A stretch of DNA of 64,000 nucleotides, from assembly GCA_045430275.1 (NCBI GenBank), contig JAILXU010000004.1, forward strand, positions 1-64,000, in the 5' to 3' direction. Positions within the stretch are counted from its first letter, which is position 1. Every line of letters starts with the position of its first letter. Both the position numbers and the translations under genes were made by a program. Below, in pieces: positions 42,500-50,710 of the stretch. The notes below the pieces were generated by a model. That model made no database searches. It was not told the DNA's origin and saw only the letters and a program-made list of their open reading frames with translations. Source of the DNA: Oceanobacter sp045430275. Lineage in GTDB: Bacteria; Pseudomonadota; Gammaproteobacteria; Pseudomonadales; Oceanobacteraceae.

Positions 42500-43033
42500 A
42501 TGAGGGTGAATGTGGATATCTTAAAATTGTCAAAGATTTTCGATTTGATGTATGAAGGACGAAATGTGGGAAATGTAAATTTACCGACTGAGGAAAGTAT
42601 TATAGAAATTGAAAAGGGAATCGGTTGTTCTCTACCTCCCAGCTTAATTTGGTTAAGTCAGAACTGTAATTACTTTGGTAAATGGTTTGCTAGTCTAGGA
42701 GGTGATTTTGAAAACCCTGACCACATCCTTAATATCAACAAAATTTTTCGGGAGCCTGACTTGGATAATCCCAAAGCTGGCTTACCAGATTGGTATGTTA
42801 TGCTCAACCTTGGATTTGATGAAAATTGTATTGGTTTTGATTCAAGGTCACAAGACCCAGAGACAGGTGAATACCCTCTGATTTACTGGGATTCCTCGGA
42901 GGGTATTGGTTTTACTCCTGATGATGCCATGTCAATGGAAGCTTATCTCAATAAGCTGGTTGTATTTTGGATATCGCAGGTAGTAAATGAGTCGAAAAAA
43001 GAAAGGATAAAGAACATCATAAAAAATCAATAG
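42500..43033 (+). CDS. SUKH (SMI1/KNR4)-like immunity protein (cassette 3)
   Basis: A 177-residue protein with the SUKH pattern: TEESIIEIEKGIGCSLPPSLIWLSQNCN near the N-terminus (the family's E-x2-LG-x-LP-x2-Y region) and YPLIYWDSSEGIGFTPDDAMSMEAYL near the C-terminus. SUKH proteins are general immunity proteins for contact-dependent and polymorphic toxins. Its place just after the cassette 3 ORF supports this. The gene is AT-rich, unlike the Rhs core that follows. Confidence 0.75.
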   Translation: MRVNVDILKLSKIFDLMYEGRNVGNVNLPTEESIIEIEKGIGCSLPPSLIWLSQNCNYFGKWFASLGGDFENPDHILNINKIFREPDLDNPKAGLPDWYVMLNLGFDENCIGFDSRSQDPETGEYPLIYWDSSEGIGFTPDDAMSMEAYLNKLVVFWISQVVNESKKERIKNIIKNQ

Positions 43034-43107
43034 ATAACCCTCTATGAATTTGCTTTTTTGGAATAGGGCTAAAGAACACCCTATCGTTAGTAGCCAAAAG
43101 GAGCACC

Positions 43108-43815
43108 ATGCAGGATGGTGTTCATACCGCGTACCAATACAACGCCAATGATCAGCTCATCCAACAAGGCGGTGTCACCTATCAATACGATGATAATGGC
43201 AATCTGCTGAGCGAAACTGAAGACGGAATCCGTACCGACTATCAATACAGTAACCGCAACAAGCTGGTGCAGGTGAGCAGCAGCGATGGAACGCTTGATA
43301 AAACTTATCAATACGACCCAGACGGCATCCGCATTCAAGCGATAGACGACGGTCAAACCACCGACTTCGTGGTCGATAGCAACCGCGACTACGCCCAGGT
43401 GGTGGAAGAGTGGGTGGATAACAGCCAGTACAAACAGTACCTCTACGGCTTGGATCTGATCAGTCAGCAAAAGATCAACGACTACCGTTATTACCAATAC
43501 GACGGACTGGGCAGCACCCGAGCACTGACCGATGTAAGCGGCACCCTGACCGATCAATACCACTACGACGCCTTCGGCACCCTGATCAATCAGACAGGCA
43601 ACAGCGATAACGACTACCTCTACACCGGAGAACAATACGACAGCGAACTTGATCAGTATTACCTGAGAGCCAGATATTACGATCAGGGCGTAGGGCGATT
43701 TACGCAGTTGGATGAATGGGCTGGAAATAGCCAGGACCCCATTACCTTAAATAAATATTTATACGGTAATGCCGATCCGGTGAGATATGTGGATCCGACG
43801 GGGCGTTTTAGTATT
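43108..43815 (+). repeat. Rhs core repeat, copy 3
   Basis: Matches 35500-36197 and 37875-38575 at high identity, diverging right after GRFSIG, the classical point where Rhs tips change. Confidence 0.83.
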
Positions 43816-44418
43816 GGCTCATTGATGGCATCTGTACGAACTGTAGGAATTAAAACCGCTAGTATAGGTACTCAGTTTACTTCAAAGGCTGGAGGAAACG
43901 TTGTCGGCCGAGCTATTAAGGCGACAGGCGTTAGTGCGATTAGTGTTTTAATCAAAAAAGAAGTTACAAAATGTCTGATGTCACGTGGAGAAAAGTGCAT
44001 GATTCCAAACTTGGTGGTTATCGGATCTAATCATAGAGAGGCTCAAGAACATATTGATGATGTACAGAATGGAAGGGGTTCAAATGGCATTCCTATATCT
44101 CCTTTACAGACCTATAAAAAAGGGGGGAATGGAGGAAGTCGATCTTGGTACTCTAATAAGCCTGAATGCAAAGGTAATGTAACTTCTTATTCTAGAAAGT
44201 CATGTGATGAATGGCCATTTTTTACGACACAAAATGGTGGTAGTAAGGGGTATGTGAGAAATCAAGTATCCTTGAGATTAATAGATCATGATGATAATGT
44301 TTATTCTGGTCAGGTTTGGGGGCGTGCCGTTAGAAGAGGAAAGAGTGGAGATAAGTATTTAGTAGTCCCGCATGGCCCAACAAGTTTTTATTACTCCAAT
44401 GGGAAATTTGGATTTTAA
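43108..44418 (+). CDS. Orphan Rhs core with NucA/NucB-like DNase tip (cassette 4)
   Basis: 436 residues beginning inside the Rhs core (MQDGVHTAYQYNANDQLIQQ) and running through YTGEQYDSELDQYYLRARYY and KYLYGNADPVRYVDPTGRFS without a Hint domain. The tip is residues about 235-436. NRDEW-type motif S-C-D-E-W-P-F-F-T-T-Q-N-G-G-S resembles the catalytic region of NucA/NucB nucleases, with an earlier IGSNHREAQEHI segment. Unlike cassette 2 it has its own start: ATG 43108 is preceded by AAAAGGAG at the right distance, and the codons have changed from ATTCAAGAC to ATGCAGGAT. It could be translated as a short protein without the secretion part. Whether it is expressed is unknown. Confidence 0.75.
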   Translation: MQDGVHTAYQYNANDQLIQQGGVTYQYDDNGNLLSETEDGIRTDYQYSNRNKLVQVSSSDGTLDKTYQYDPDGIRIQAIDDGQTTDFVVDSNRDYAQVVEEWVDNSQYKQYLYGLDLISQQKINDYRYYQYDGLGSTRALTDVSGTLTDQYHYDAFGTLINQTGNSDNDYLYTGEQYDSELDQYYLRARYYDQGVGRFTQLDEWAGNSQDPITLNKYLYGNADPVRYVDPTGRFSIGSLMASVRTVGIKTASIGTQFTSKAGGNVVGRAIKATGVSAISVLIKKEVTKCLMSRGEKCMIPNLVVIGSNHREAQEHIDDVQNGRGSNGIPISPLQTYKKGGNGGSRSWYSNKPECKGNVTSYSRKSCDEWPFFTTQNGGSKGYVRNQVSLRLIDHDDNVYSGQVWGRAVRRGKSGDKYLVVPHGPTSFYYSNGKFGF

Positions 44419-44469
44419 ACATGAAGACATTTTAAAAACATCTATTTTGTTTCAATATTGGTGAATATT

Positions 44470-45213
44470 ATGGCGAATATTCTTGTTGAGAGTCAACTGT
44501 CTCAGATTGAGCAGATAGTAAAAAACAATGCTGTAGCTCAGTGCTCTGAATTAGAGAGCGTGTTGGGAAAGGAGATTTCTGAAGAATTATGCAGCGTTCT
44601 TTTGCACTCAGATCAATTAAATAAAATCAAGCAATCTAATGGGGGTGGGTATTTTTGGGGGCATGATTTTATTGCATATAATGAATTGATTAGTCAGTAT
44701 GAGAAAAAAACTAGAAAATATACTTTTTTTTGGCAATGGGGCGTGGATGATAATTTAAATGTTCATGGCGCTTTGAATGATGGTTATAGATTTTTTCTTG
44801 AATATGACTTTGATGGTGGTTTAGAACCACCTTTGGTAATCAAGGATGTTAAGTCATTGATTCCCATTCTTTTTTTTGAAGGAGAGTTTATTTTATATTC
44901 TATGGGGGAAGGCGGGCTGCCAAAAGGGTTGATGTCCGTTTCTAGCGAAGGTTTTGGTTCTATGATTGCACCAAGTATCTCTGAGCATATAGATGACTTA
45001 ATTTCAGGTGTTCAAGAAGGAATATATCCAGTTGGAGAAGATGGGGTGGTTTTCCCTCATAACTGGTTTGATAGGATTAGGCTAAGGAATGGAAAAATAC
45101 AAATGAATGAATATGGTGAAATTATAGAGTCCAAGATCGTAGATGATAAATACAGTAGCGACCCTGAATTTCCTGGGTTTGTAAAGAAGTGGTTGGAGAG
45201 CTGGAAAAATTAA
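44470..45213 (+). CDS. Putative immunity protein for the NucA/NucB-like tip (cassette 4)
   Basis: A 247-residue AT-rich gene 50 bp behind cassette 4. The later part (LPKGLMSVSSEGFGSMIAPS, then ISEHIDDLISGVQEGIYPVG) is reminiscent of SMI1/KNR4-like or other immunity proteins, but I cannot place it firmly. Starts at GTG 44461 or TTG 44458 are possible; none has a strong ribosome site. Function is inferred from position. Confidence 0.6.
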   Translation: MANILVESQLSQIEQIVKNNAVAQCSELESVLGKEISEELCSVLLHSDQLNKIKQSNGGGYFWGHDFIAYNELISQYEKKTRKYTFFWQWGVDDNLNVHGALNDGYRFFLEYDFDGGLEPPLVIKDVKSLIPILFFEGEFILYSMGEGGLPKGLMSVSSEGFGSMIAPSISEHIDDLISGVQEGIYPVGEDGVVFPHNWFDRIRLRNGKIQMNEYGEIIESKIVDDKYSSDPEFPGFVKKWLESWKN

Positions 45214-45338
45214 AATCTATTATGAGAGGTTTAAATATTTTTTTAAGCCCGTATAGTGGGAGTTTGTATTTGTGGGTGTTATTCGTGATGATATTAACCC
45301 GGCATGAATATTTCTCATAACTTGTGCATAATTCCAGC

Positions 45339-45881
45339 ATGAATAATGACATAAAACATCTAAAATCTCAGCACGAAGCCTTCAAGCGCAAGCTGGCTAT
45401 CAAACTCCTGAATGAAGGACTGATGCAATCCAAAGTGGCGGATGTGTTTGATGTCACTCGGGAAACCATCAATCGCTGGTCTCGCCAATATGAGCAGCAT
45501 GGTGATGCGGCACTCACCTCATTACCCCGTGGTCGTTCTGAAGGAGAAAAGCGACATTTAGGGCCTGAGGAAGAAGCCGATTTCATCCAGAAAATGACGG
45601 ACTACCATCCTGATCAACTGGGGATTGATTCCGCTCTGTGGACTCGCAGAGCCGTTGCGGAACTGATCCGAAAAACGCTGACATTCAACATGCCGATCAG
45701 AACGGTTGGGGCGTATTTAATGCGCTGGGGAATGACACCCCAAAAGCCGTCAAAACGTGCTTATGAGCAAAACCCGAAAGCTATCAAGCGCTGGCTGAAC
45801 GACGATTATCCGGCAATCCACGCCAGAGCCAAGCAAGAAAAAGCCGAGATTTACTGGGGGGATTACAGGGATTACAGTTAA
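45339..45881 (+). pseudogene. IS630-family transposase, truncated
   Basis: About 180 residues of an IS630-type transposase: N-terminal HTH (LLNEGLMQSKVADVFDVTRETINRW), winged-helix part (YHPDQLGIDSALWTRRAVAELI) and WGMTPQKPSKRAYEQNP. It should continue IYWGDE... into the DDE catalytic domain but runs out after YWGD in a repeated GGATTACAG and stops. The catalytic domain and the right end are missing, so it is inactive. It marks the end of the toxin array. Confidence 0.8.
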
Positions 45882-45915
45882 GGTTGACGTGATCATTCGG
45901 TCGTTGAAATTTATT

Positions 45916-45928
45916 GTTATGATATAAC
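45916..45928. promoter_or_regulatory. Zur box upstream of the COG0523 gene
   Basis: GTTATGATATAAC differs at one base from the Zur core GTTATAWTATAAC and lies in an AT-rich context about 100 bp before the GTPase gene. Zur represses COG0523 genes when zinc is sufficient, so the site and the gene support each other. Confidence 0.75.
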
Positions 45929-46030
45929 GTTTTTGTGCAAGGAAAGCGATGTCATGAGAGAAGCCATCGCTGACGATAACAACATCAATGTCAACTCAGC
46001 CCTTTCGGGCAGCAACCGTTTGAGACCATC

Positions 46031-47233
46031 ATGAACGCAGTGACCAAACTTCCCGTAACCGTGCTGTCGGGGTTTCTCGGCGCGGGTAAAACCACCGTAC
46101 TCAGCCATTTACTGAACAATCGCGAAGGCCGCCGTGTCGCTGTGATTGTGAATGACATGAGTGAAATCAACATCGACGCGTCCACTCTGAAGTAAGAAGT
46201 ATCGCTGAACCACAGTGAAGAAAAGCTGGTTGAAATGAGCAACGGCTGTATTTGCTGCACTTTGCGTGAAGACCTGTTGGTGGAAGTCGGTGCGATGGCC
46301 AAGGCAGGAAAATTCGATTATCTGGTGATCGAATCAACTGGCATTTCCGAGCCTTTGCCCGTGGCAGAAACTTTCACCTTTGCCGATGAAGAGGGCATCT
46401 CACTGTCAGACGTCGCCACCCTCGACACCATGGTCACCGTGGTGGATGCGATCAACTTCCTCAAGGACTACGAAGAAGCCAAATACCTGCAAGAAACCGG
46501 CGAGCATCTGGGTGAAGACGACGAGCGCAGCGTGGCCGATTTGCTGATTGATCAGGTTGAATTCGCGGATGTGATTCTGATCAGCAAGATGGATCTGGCA
46601 GACAGCGCTGATCTGGAACGCCTTCAGGCGATCTTGCGTACGCTGAATACCGAAGCTCGGATTGTTCCAATCAAAAATGGCGAAGTGCCGATTGATCAGG
46701 TAATCGGTACGGGGTTGTTCGACTTTGAACGCGCCCAACAAGCGCCGGGTTGGCTGAAGGAAATGCGCGGTGAGCACATTCCTGAAACCGAAGAATACGG
46801 CATTGGCAGCTTCACGTACGTGGCCCGCCGTCCGTTTGATCCAGAAAAGTTCTACAACTTCCTCCACAACACCAAACAGTACGGCAAGTTGCTGCGTTCC
46901 AAGGGCTATTTCTGGCTGGCGACACGTCCTGAATTTGCTGGTCAATGGAGTCAGGCCGGTGGTATCGCTCGTTATGGCTTTGCCGGTATGTTCTGGAAAG
47001 CCGTGGCGGAAGAAAACTGGCCAGACGACCCGGAATACCGCGAGTCCATTCGGGAAAGCTGGGAAGAGCCGTTCGGAGATATGCGCCAGGAGCTGGTGTT
47101 TATCGGTCAGGGGCTGGATCAGGCGGCCATCACCAGTGCTCTTGATCAATGTTTGCTGAGCGATGAGCAACTACTACAAGGCAAGCAGCATTGGGCGACA
47201 TTGAATGATCCATTCCCTGCCTGGGAGTCGTAG
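46031..47233 (+). pseudogene. COG0523 (CobW/ZigA-type) zinc-chaperone GTPase with in-frame ochre codon
   Basis: A G3E GTPase with Walker A VLSGFLGAGKTTVLSHLLNN, NDMSEINID, the metal-binding CxCC in EMSNGCICCTLREDLL, VIESTGISEP and ISKMD, plus a CobW C-terminal domain, 400 codons in all. Codon 55 is TAA (46193-46195) in the stretch S-T-L-K-stop-E-V-S-L-N-H; a CAA would restore it. Everything else is intact and under apparent constraint, so the mutation looks recent. Translation could restart at ATG 46235, but that would lack Walker A. With the Zur box it is of the zinc-starvation type; proximity to cbiB could tempt one to call it CobW, which I think less likely. Confidence 0.85.
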
Positions 47234-47332
47234 TCGTTTTTTCCAAAATTCATCGCATTTGGCTTTAACTTGGCCTGATCACCATATCCGTGTATACCGC
47301 CTGTTTTAACGGTCGGTAAGCGGAGATTCTGA

Positions 47333-48352
47333 ATGCTGTTAATGGCGAGTGTGGTGATCGCTTTTGTACTGGACAAGCTGTTGGCAGAGCCAAAGCGCTG
47401 GCACCCACTGGTGGGTTTCGGTGCTTTGGCGTCTGCCGTTGAGCAGCGGCTGAACTCCCAAAGCGATCGTGTCCGCAAACACGGTATTCACAAGCGCCGT
47501 ATTCACAAACACTGTCATAACCGCTTGATGGGTGTGATGGCCGTTGTGCTGGTGATTGCCCCGTTCGGAACAGCGGCCTGGCTGCTGGATATCTGGCTGG
47601 CGCAATGGGTCGCACTTCATATGTTATTTGCCGCTGTGGTGTTGTATCTGGCGATTGGCTGGCAGAGTTTGCAGCAGCACGCGCTGGCAGTGGCTGAACC
47701 GCTGGCCAGAGGTGATCTCGACAGCGCCCGATGCGCCGTTGCCATGATCGTCAGTCGTGATACCGCTGCGCTGGAGGAATCCGGTGTGGCCAGAGCCGCG
47801 ACGGAATCGGTGCTGGAGAACGGCGCAGATGCGATTTTCTCGGCCTTGTTCTGGTTTCTGGTCGCAGGCGTGCCGGGCGTGGTGGTGTATCGCCTGAGCA
47901 ACACATTGGATGCGATGTGGGGTTACAAGAACGAACGCTTTCTGAGCTTTGGCTGGGCGGCGGCGCGTCTGGATGATGCGCTGAATTACGTTCCAGCCCG
48001 GCTGACGGCCATGGCGTATGCGCTGGCCGGTCATACAGGCTGTGCCTGGCGCTGCTGGCAGCAGCAAGCACAAGTCTGGAAAAGCCCCAACGCCGGGCCA
48101 GTGATGGCGGCTGGTGCCGGAGCGCTAAAGGTCTTGCTGGGGGGCGAAGCCCAATACCATGACCGTATCCAGCAGCGTCCACCGTTAGGGCCTGCGGGTG
48201 GAGAGCAGCCGTCGGCCACAACCCTCTATCGTGCCTGTCAGTTGGTGGATCGTGCCTTGCTGATCTGGCTGGCGGCTGTGTTCACTGTGTCATTGTTTGG
48301 AGTGCTGCCTGGAATGTTGATGGGTTCAGTGACGGGTGCTTTATGGCAATAA
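47333..48352 (+). CDS. cbiB: Adenosylcobinamide-phosphate synthase CbiB/CobD
   Basis: A membrane enzyme that joins adenosylcobyric acid with aminopropanol (phosphate) in cobalamin synthesis. 339 residues with the family marks: LDKLLAEPKRWHPLVGFG, YLAIGWQSLQQHALAVAEPL, ARCAVAMIVSRDTAALEESGVARAATESVLENGADA (cited in part) and NTLDAMWGYKNERFLSFGWAAARLDD, and several hydrophobic helices. The ATG at 47333 follows AGCGGAG. It overlaps the next gene by 10 bp, so the two are co-translated. Confidence 0.95.
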   Translation: MLLMASVVIAFVLDKLLAEPKRWHPLVGFGALASAVEQRLNSQSDRVRKHGIHKRRIHKHCHNRLMGVMAVVLVIAPFGTAAWLLDIWLAQWVALHMLFAAVVLYLAIGWQSLQQHALAVAEPLARGDLDSARCAVAMIVSRDTAALEESGVARAATESVLENGADAIFSALFWFLVAGVPGVVVYRLSNTLDAMWGYKNERFLSFGWAAARLDDALNYVPARLTAMAYALAGHTGCAWRCWQQQAQVWKSPNAGPVMAAGAGALKVLLGGEAQYHDRIQQRPPLGPAGGEQPSATTLYRACQLVDRALLIWLAAVFTVSLFGVLPGMLMGSVTGALWQ

Positions 48353-49452
48353 GCAGAGGCCTGAAAAGCGGCAATCCGCTGTTATTGCACGGCGGTGATA
48401 TCCGCTCTGCCAGCCAGCAATACGGTATCCCTGTTGATCAGTGGATCGACCTCTCAACCGGTATTAACCCGGTGCCGTATTCGGTTGGGGACTTGCCGCC
48501 GGAGGCGTATCACCATCTGCCATACGTTCAGCCTGAATTACTCGAGCGGGCGTCCGAATATTATCGCAATGGCAATCTCTTACCGGTGCCGGGTTCCCAA
48601 TCGGTGATTGCCCTGTTGCCGGGCTGTTTGCCATCGGCGGCTGTGCTGGTGCCGGAAGTGGGCTATCAGGAACATGTGAATCACTGGCGGCAATCCGGTG
48701 CCAATATAACGGCCTATCCTGCATTTGATATGGCTGAGTCTGTGGCGTTTATTGACGCTGCGCTGGCTGACAATCCGCGTCAGCATCTGGTGGTGATCAA
48801 TCCCAATAACCCGACCGGGCTGTGCTTTGCTGCCGAGCAACTGGAACGCTGGGCCGAACGGCTGGTGGATGGCTGTTATCTGATCGTCGATGAAGCCTTT
48901 GTCGATACCAATGCAGGCGGCAGCGTGCTAGTGAGCCACTTTCAAGACAACATGATTGTGCTGCGTTCGTTTGGAAAATTCTTTGGTCTGGCCGGAATCC
49001 GGCTTGGATTTGTGTTTGCACATCAACGGGTTCTGGCGAGGTTGCAAGTATATCTGGGGGCCTGGAGTATCAATGGCCCGGCGCAGAGTGTTGCCATTGC
49101 AGCATTGGGCAATGTTGTCTGGCAACAGCAGGCGCGGGATGAGATTGAGCAATCGGCTCGACTCACTCAGGAAGTGTTCAGGCCCTTGTTGGGAGAGCAG
49201 GCAGAATGGGGGGAGAGTGTGGTAACTCACCAGCCGTTGTTCTCGACCTATCGACTGGCGCAGGAGCGGGCGCAGCACCTGATTCAATACCTGGCTGAGC
49301 GCGGTATCTTGCTGCGCTATATCCCATTCGGAAACACAAACCAGACGGATGCTGATGTACTGGTTCGTATCGGGATTCTGAACCGAAAGAACCCACTGTC
49401 TGTGGCATGTGTTACTGAAGCCGTTACGGAAGCGATTGGCGCATTCGGGTGA
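48343..49452 (+). CDS. cobC: Threonine-phosphate decarboxylase (CobC/CobD)
   Basis: A 369-residue PLP enzyme of aminotransferase fold class I that makes aminopropanol phosphate for the cobalamin side chain. Visible features are LLLHGGDIRSASQQYGIPVDQWIDLSTGINP near the N-terminus (in part), VVINPNNPTGLCF, YLIVDEAFVDTN (Asp that binds the pyridine N) and LRSFGKFFGLAGIRLGF with the Schiff-base Lys in S-F-G-K. Naming differs between organisms (CobD in Salmonella, CobC in Pseudomonas). It supplies the substrate of CbiB encoded just upstream. Confidence 0.92.
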   Translation: MAISRGLKSGNPLLLHGGDIRSASQQYGIPVDQWIDLSTGINPVPYSVGDLPPEAYHHLPYVQPELLERASEYYRNGNLLPVPGSQSVIALLPGCLPSAAVLVPEVGYQEHVNHWRQSGANITAYPAFDMAESVAFIDAALADNPRQHLVVINPNNPTGLCFAAEQLERWAERLVDGCYLIVDEAFVDTNAGGSVLVSHFQDNMIVLRSFGKFFGLAGIRLGFVFAHQRVLARLQVYLGAWSINGPAQSVAIAALGNVVWQQQARDEIEQSARLTQEVFRPLLGEQAEWGESVVTHQPLFSTYRLAQERAQHLIQYLAERGILLRYIPFGNTNQTDADVLVRIGILNRKNPLSVACVTEAVTEAIGAFG

Positions 49453-49591
49453 AAACCCAGCCGCCGGGTTTGTGCATTGCTATGCTTACAGGTACTGCAT
49501 GGAGCAACCCGGTTGTTCCGTTGTTGAGCGTTAGCTCACATCTGTTTCAGTCGGTACTATTCTCTTTTTTGTGAGCCAGTGCACATAATTT

Positions 49592-50710
49592 ATGTATATA
49601 CCTTTCTCATCGGTACACGAAGTTCTGGATCAGTTACACCACGGACAACCGGAACAGACAACCTGGTTGTTGATGGTGGCTGAATGTCACGCTCCTGAAA
49701 TACCTGCTTTGATCGAACAAGCTCACATGCGTCAATTGTCGCTGTGTGGGGCTATTTTTCCTGCTCTGATTAGTGATGCCAGGCGAGTGGATGAGGGGAT
49801 CATCGCCATGCCATTACCTTTTGATGCTTTGTGCAGCACGGCGACGATTGATCGTGACCAAACACTCTGGCACGGCACAATTTCTCCGGTTTCTTCCAGA
49901 AATGAATCGAGTGCGCTGATTCTGGTGGATTGCCAGGCGCGTGGGATTTCCGGTTTTCTGAGCCAAATCTATAACGAATACGGTAACGGCATCAGCTATG
50001 CGGGCGCTGGCACCGGGTTCAGCGACTTGCGTGCTCAGCCGTCGGTGTTTACCGAGTCGGGGTTTATTGAGAATGGCGGGTTGTTGGTGCGTTTTCCTCA
50101 TCCGTCGGTTACGAGTGTTCGACATGGGTGGCGCAGGGTGGCCGGGCCGTTTATTGCCACCCGCACCAGCGGCAGTGTGATTCAGGAACTGAACTGGGAG
50201 TCTGCCGGTGCTTTCTATCGGCAACAAATCGCTGAGCTGTCGCCGGGGCTGGAAGACAAGCCGATTTTCCCCACGCTGAACTCTTTGTACCCGCTGAGCA
50301 TCGGCAGGCCGTTCGCCGAAGACGTGATGCGTGATCCGATCGAAATCAATGATGCGGATGAGATCGTGACGCTCTCAGATGTGCCCGAAAACTCCATGAT
50401 CTACATCGAAACCGGCGATCGGGAATCCCTGATCGAAGGTGCCCGTCAGGCCGTCAGCGAGTGTGAGGGTGCTGGCCATGGCTCAAGCCCGGTAAGCGCC
50501 TGTTTTGTGTCCGACTGTTATTCCCGCGCCCTGAAGCTGGAAGATGCTCTGAACGATGAATTACAAGCCGCAGGCGAAGCCCTGAAAGCCATCACAGCGG
50601 TGCCAATGGAAGGTGTATTGGCACTGGGTGAGGTCTGTGGCAATGAGCGTTCCACGCTGGAGTTTTATAATAAAACTTTCGTTATTTCATTACTGACTAC
50701 CGGGAAGTAG
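49592..50710 (+). CDS. FIST-domain sensor protein
   Basis: A 372-residue soluble protein with FIST_N (YIPFSSVHEVLDQL, LIEQAHMRQLSLCGAIFPALI, ALILVDCQARGISGFLSQIY, ISYAGAGTGFSDL) and FIST_C (FPTLNSLYPLSI, VPENSMIYIETGDRESLIEGA, CFVSDCYSRALKLED, GVLALGEVCGNERSTLEFYNKT). FIST proteins are thought to sense small ligands such as amino acids and feed two-component or c-di-GMP signalling. The stop overlaps the start of the GGDEF/EAL gene, so the two proteins probably work as sensor and output. Confidence 0.88.
   Translation: MYIPFSSVHEVLDQLHHGQPEQTTWLLMVAECHAPEIPALIEQAHMRQLSLCGAIFPALISDARRVDEGIIAMPLPFDALCSTATIDRDQTLWHGTISPVSSRNESSALILVDCQARGISGFLSQIYNEYGNGISYAGAGTGFSDLRAQPSVFTESGFIENGGLLVRFPHPSVTSVRHGWRRVAGPFIATRTSGSVIQELNWESAGAFYRQQIAELSPGLEDKPIFPTLNSLYPLSIGRPFAEDVMRDPIEINDADEIVTLSDVPENSMIYIETGDRESLIEGARQAVSECEGAGHGSSPVSACFVSDCYSRALKLEDALNDELQAAGEALKAITAVPMEGVLALGEVCGNERSTLEFYNKTFVISLLTTGK

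Noticed and set aside
46193..46195. Ochre codon in the COG0523 gene as a recoding signal
   Set aside because: Selenocysteine uses TGA and pyrrolysine TAG. Nothing around the codon suggests programmed read-through, so a nonsense mutation is simpler.
46031..49452. Reading the COG0523 GTPase as CobW of the cobalamin operon
   Set aside because: The Zur box and ZigA-like sequence favour zinc homeostasis. The gap of about 100 bp to cbiB does not show a shared transcript. It is not excluded.
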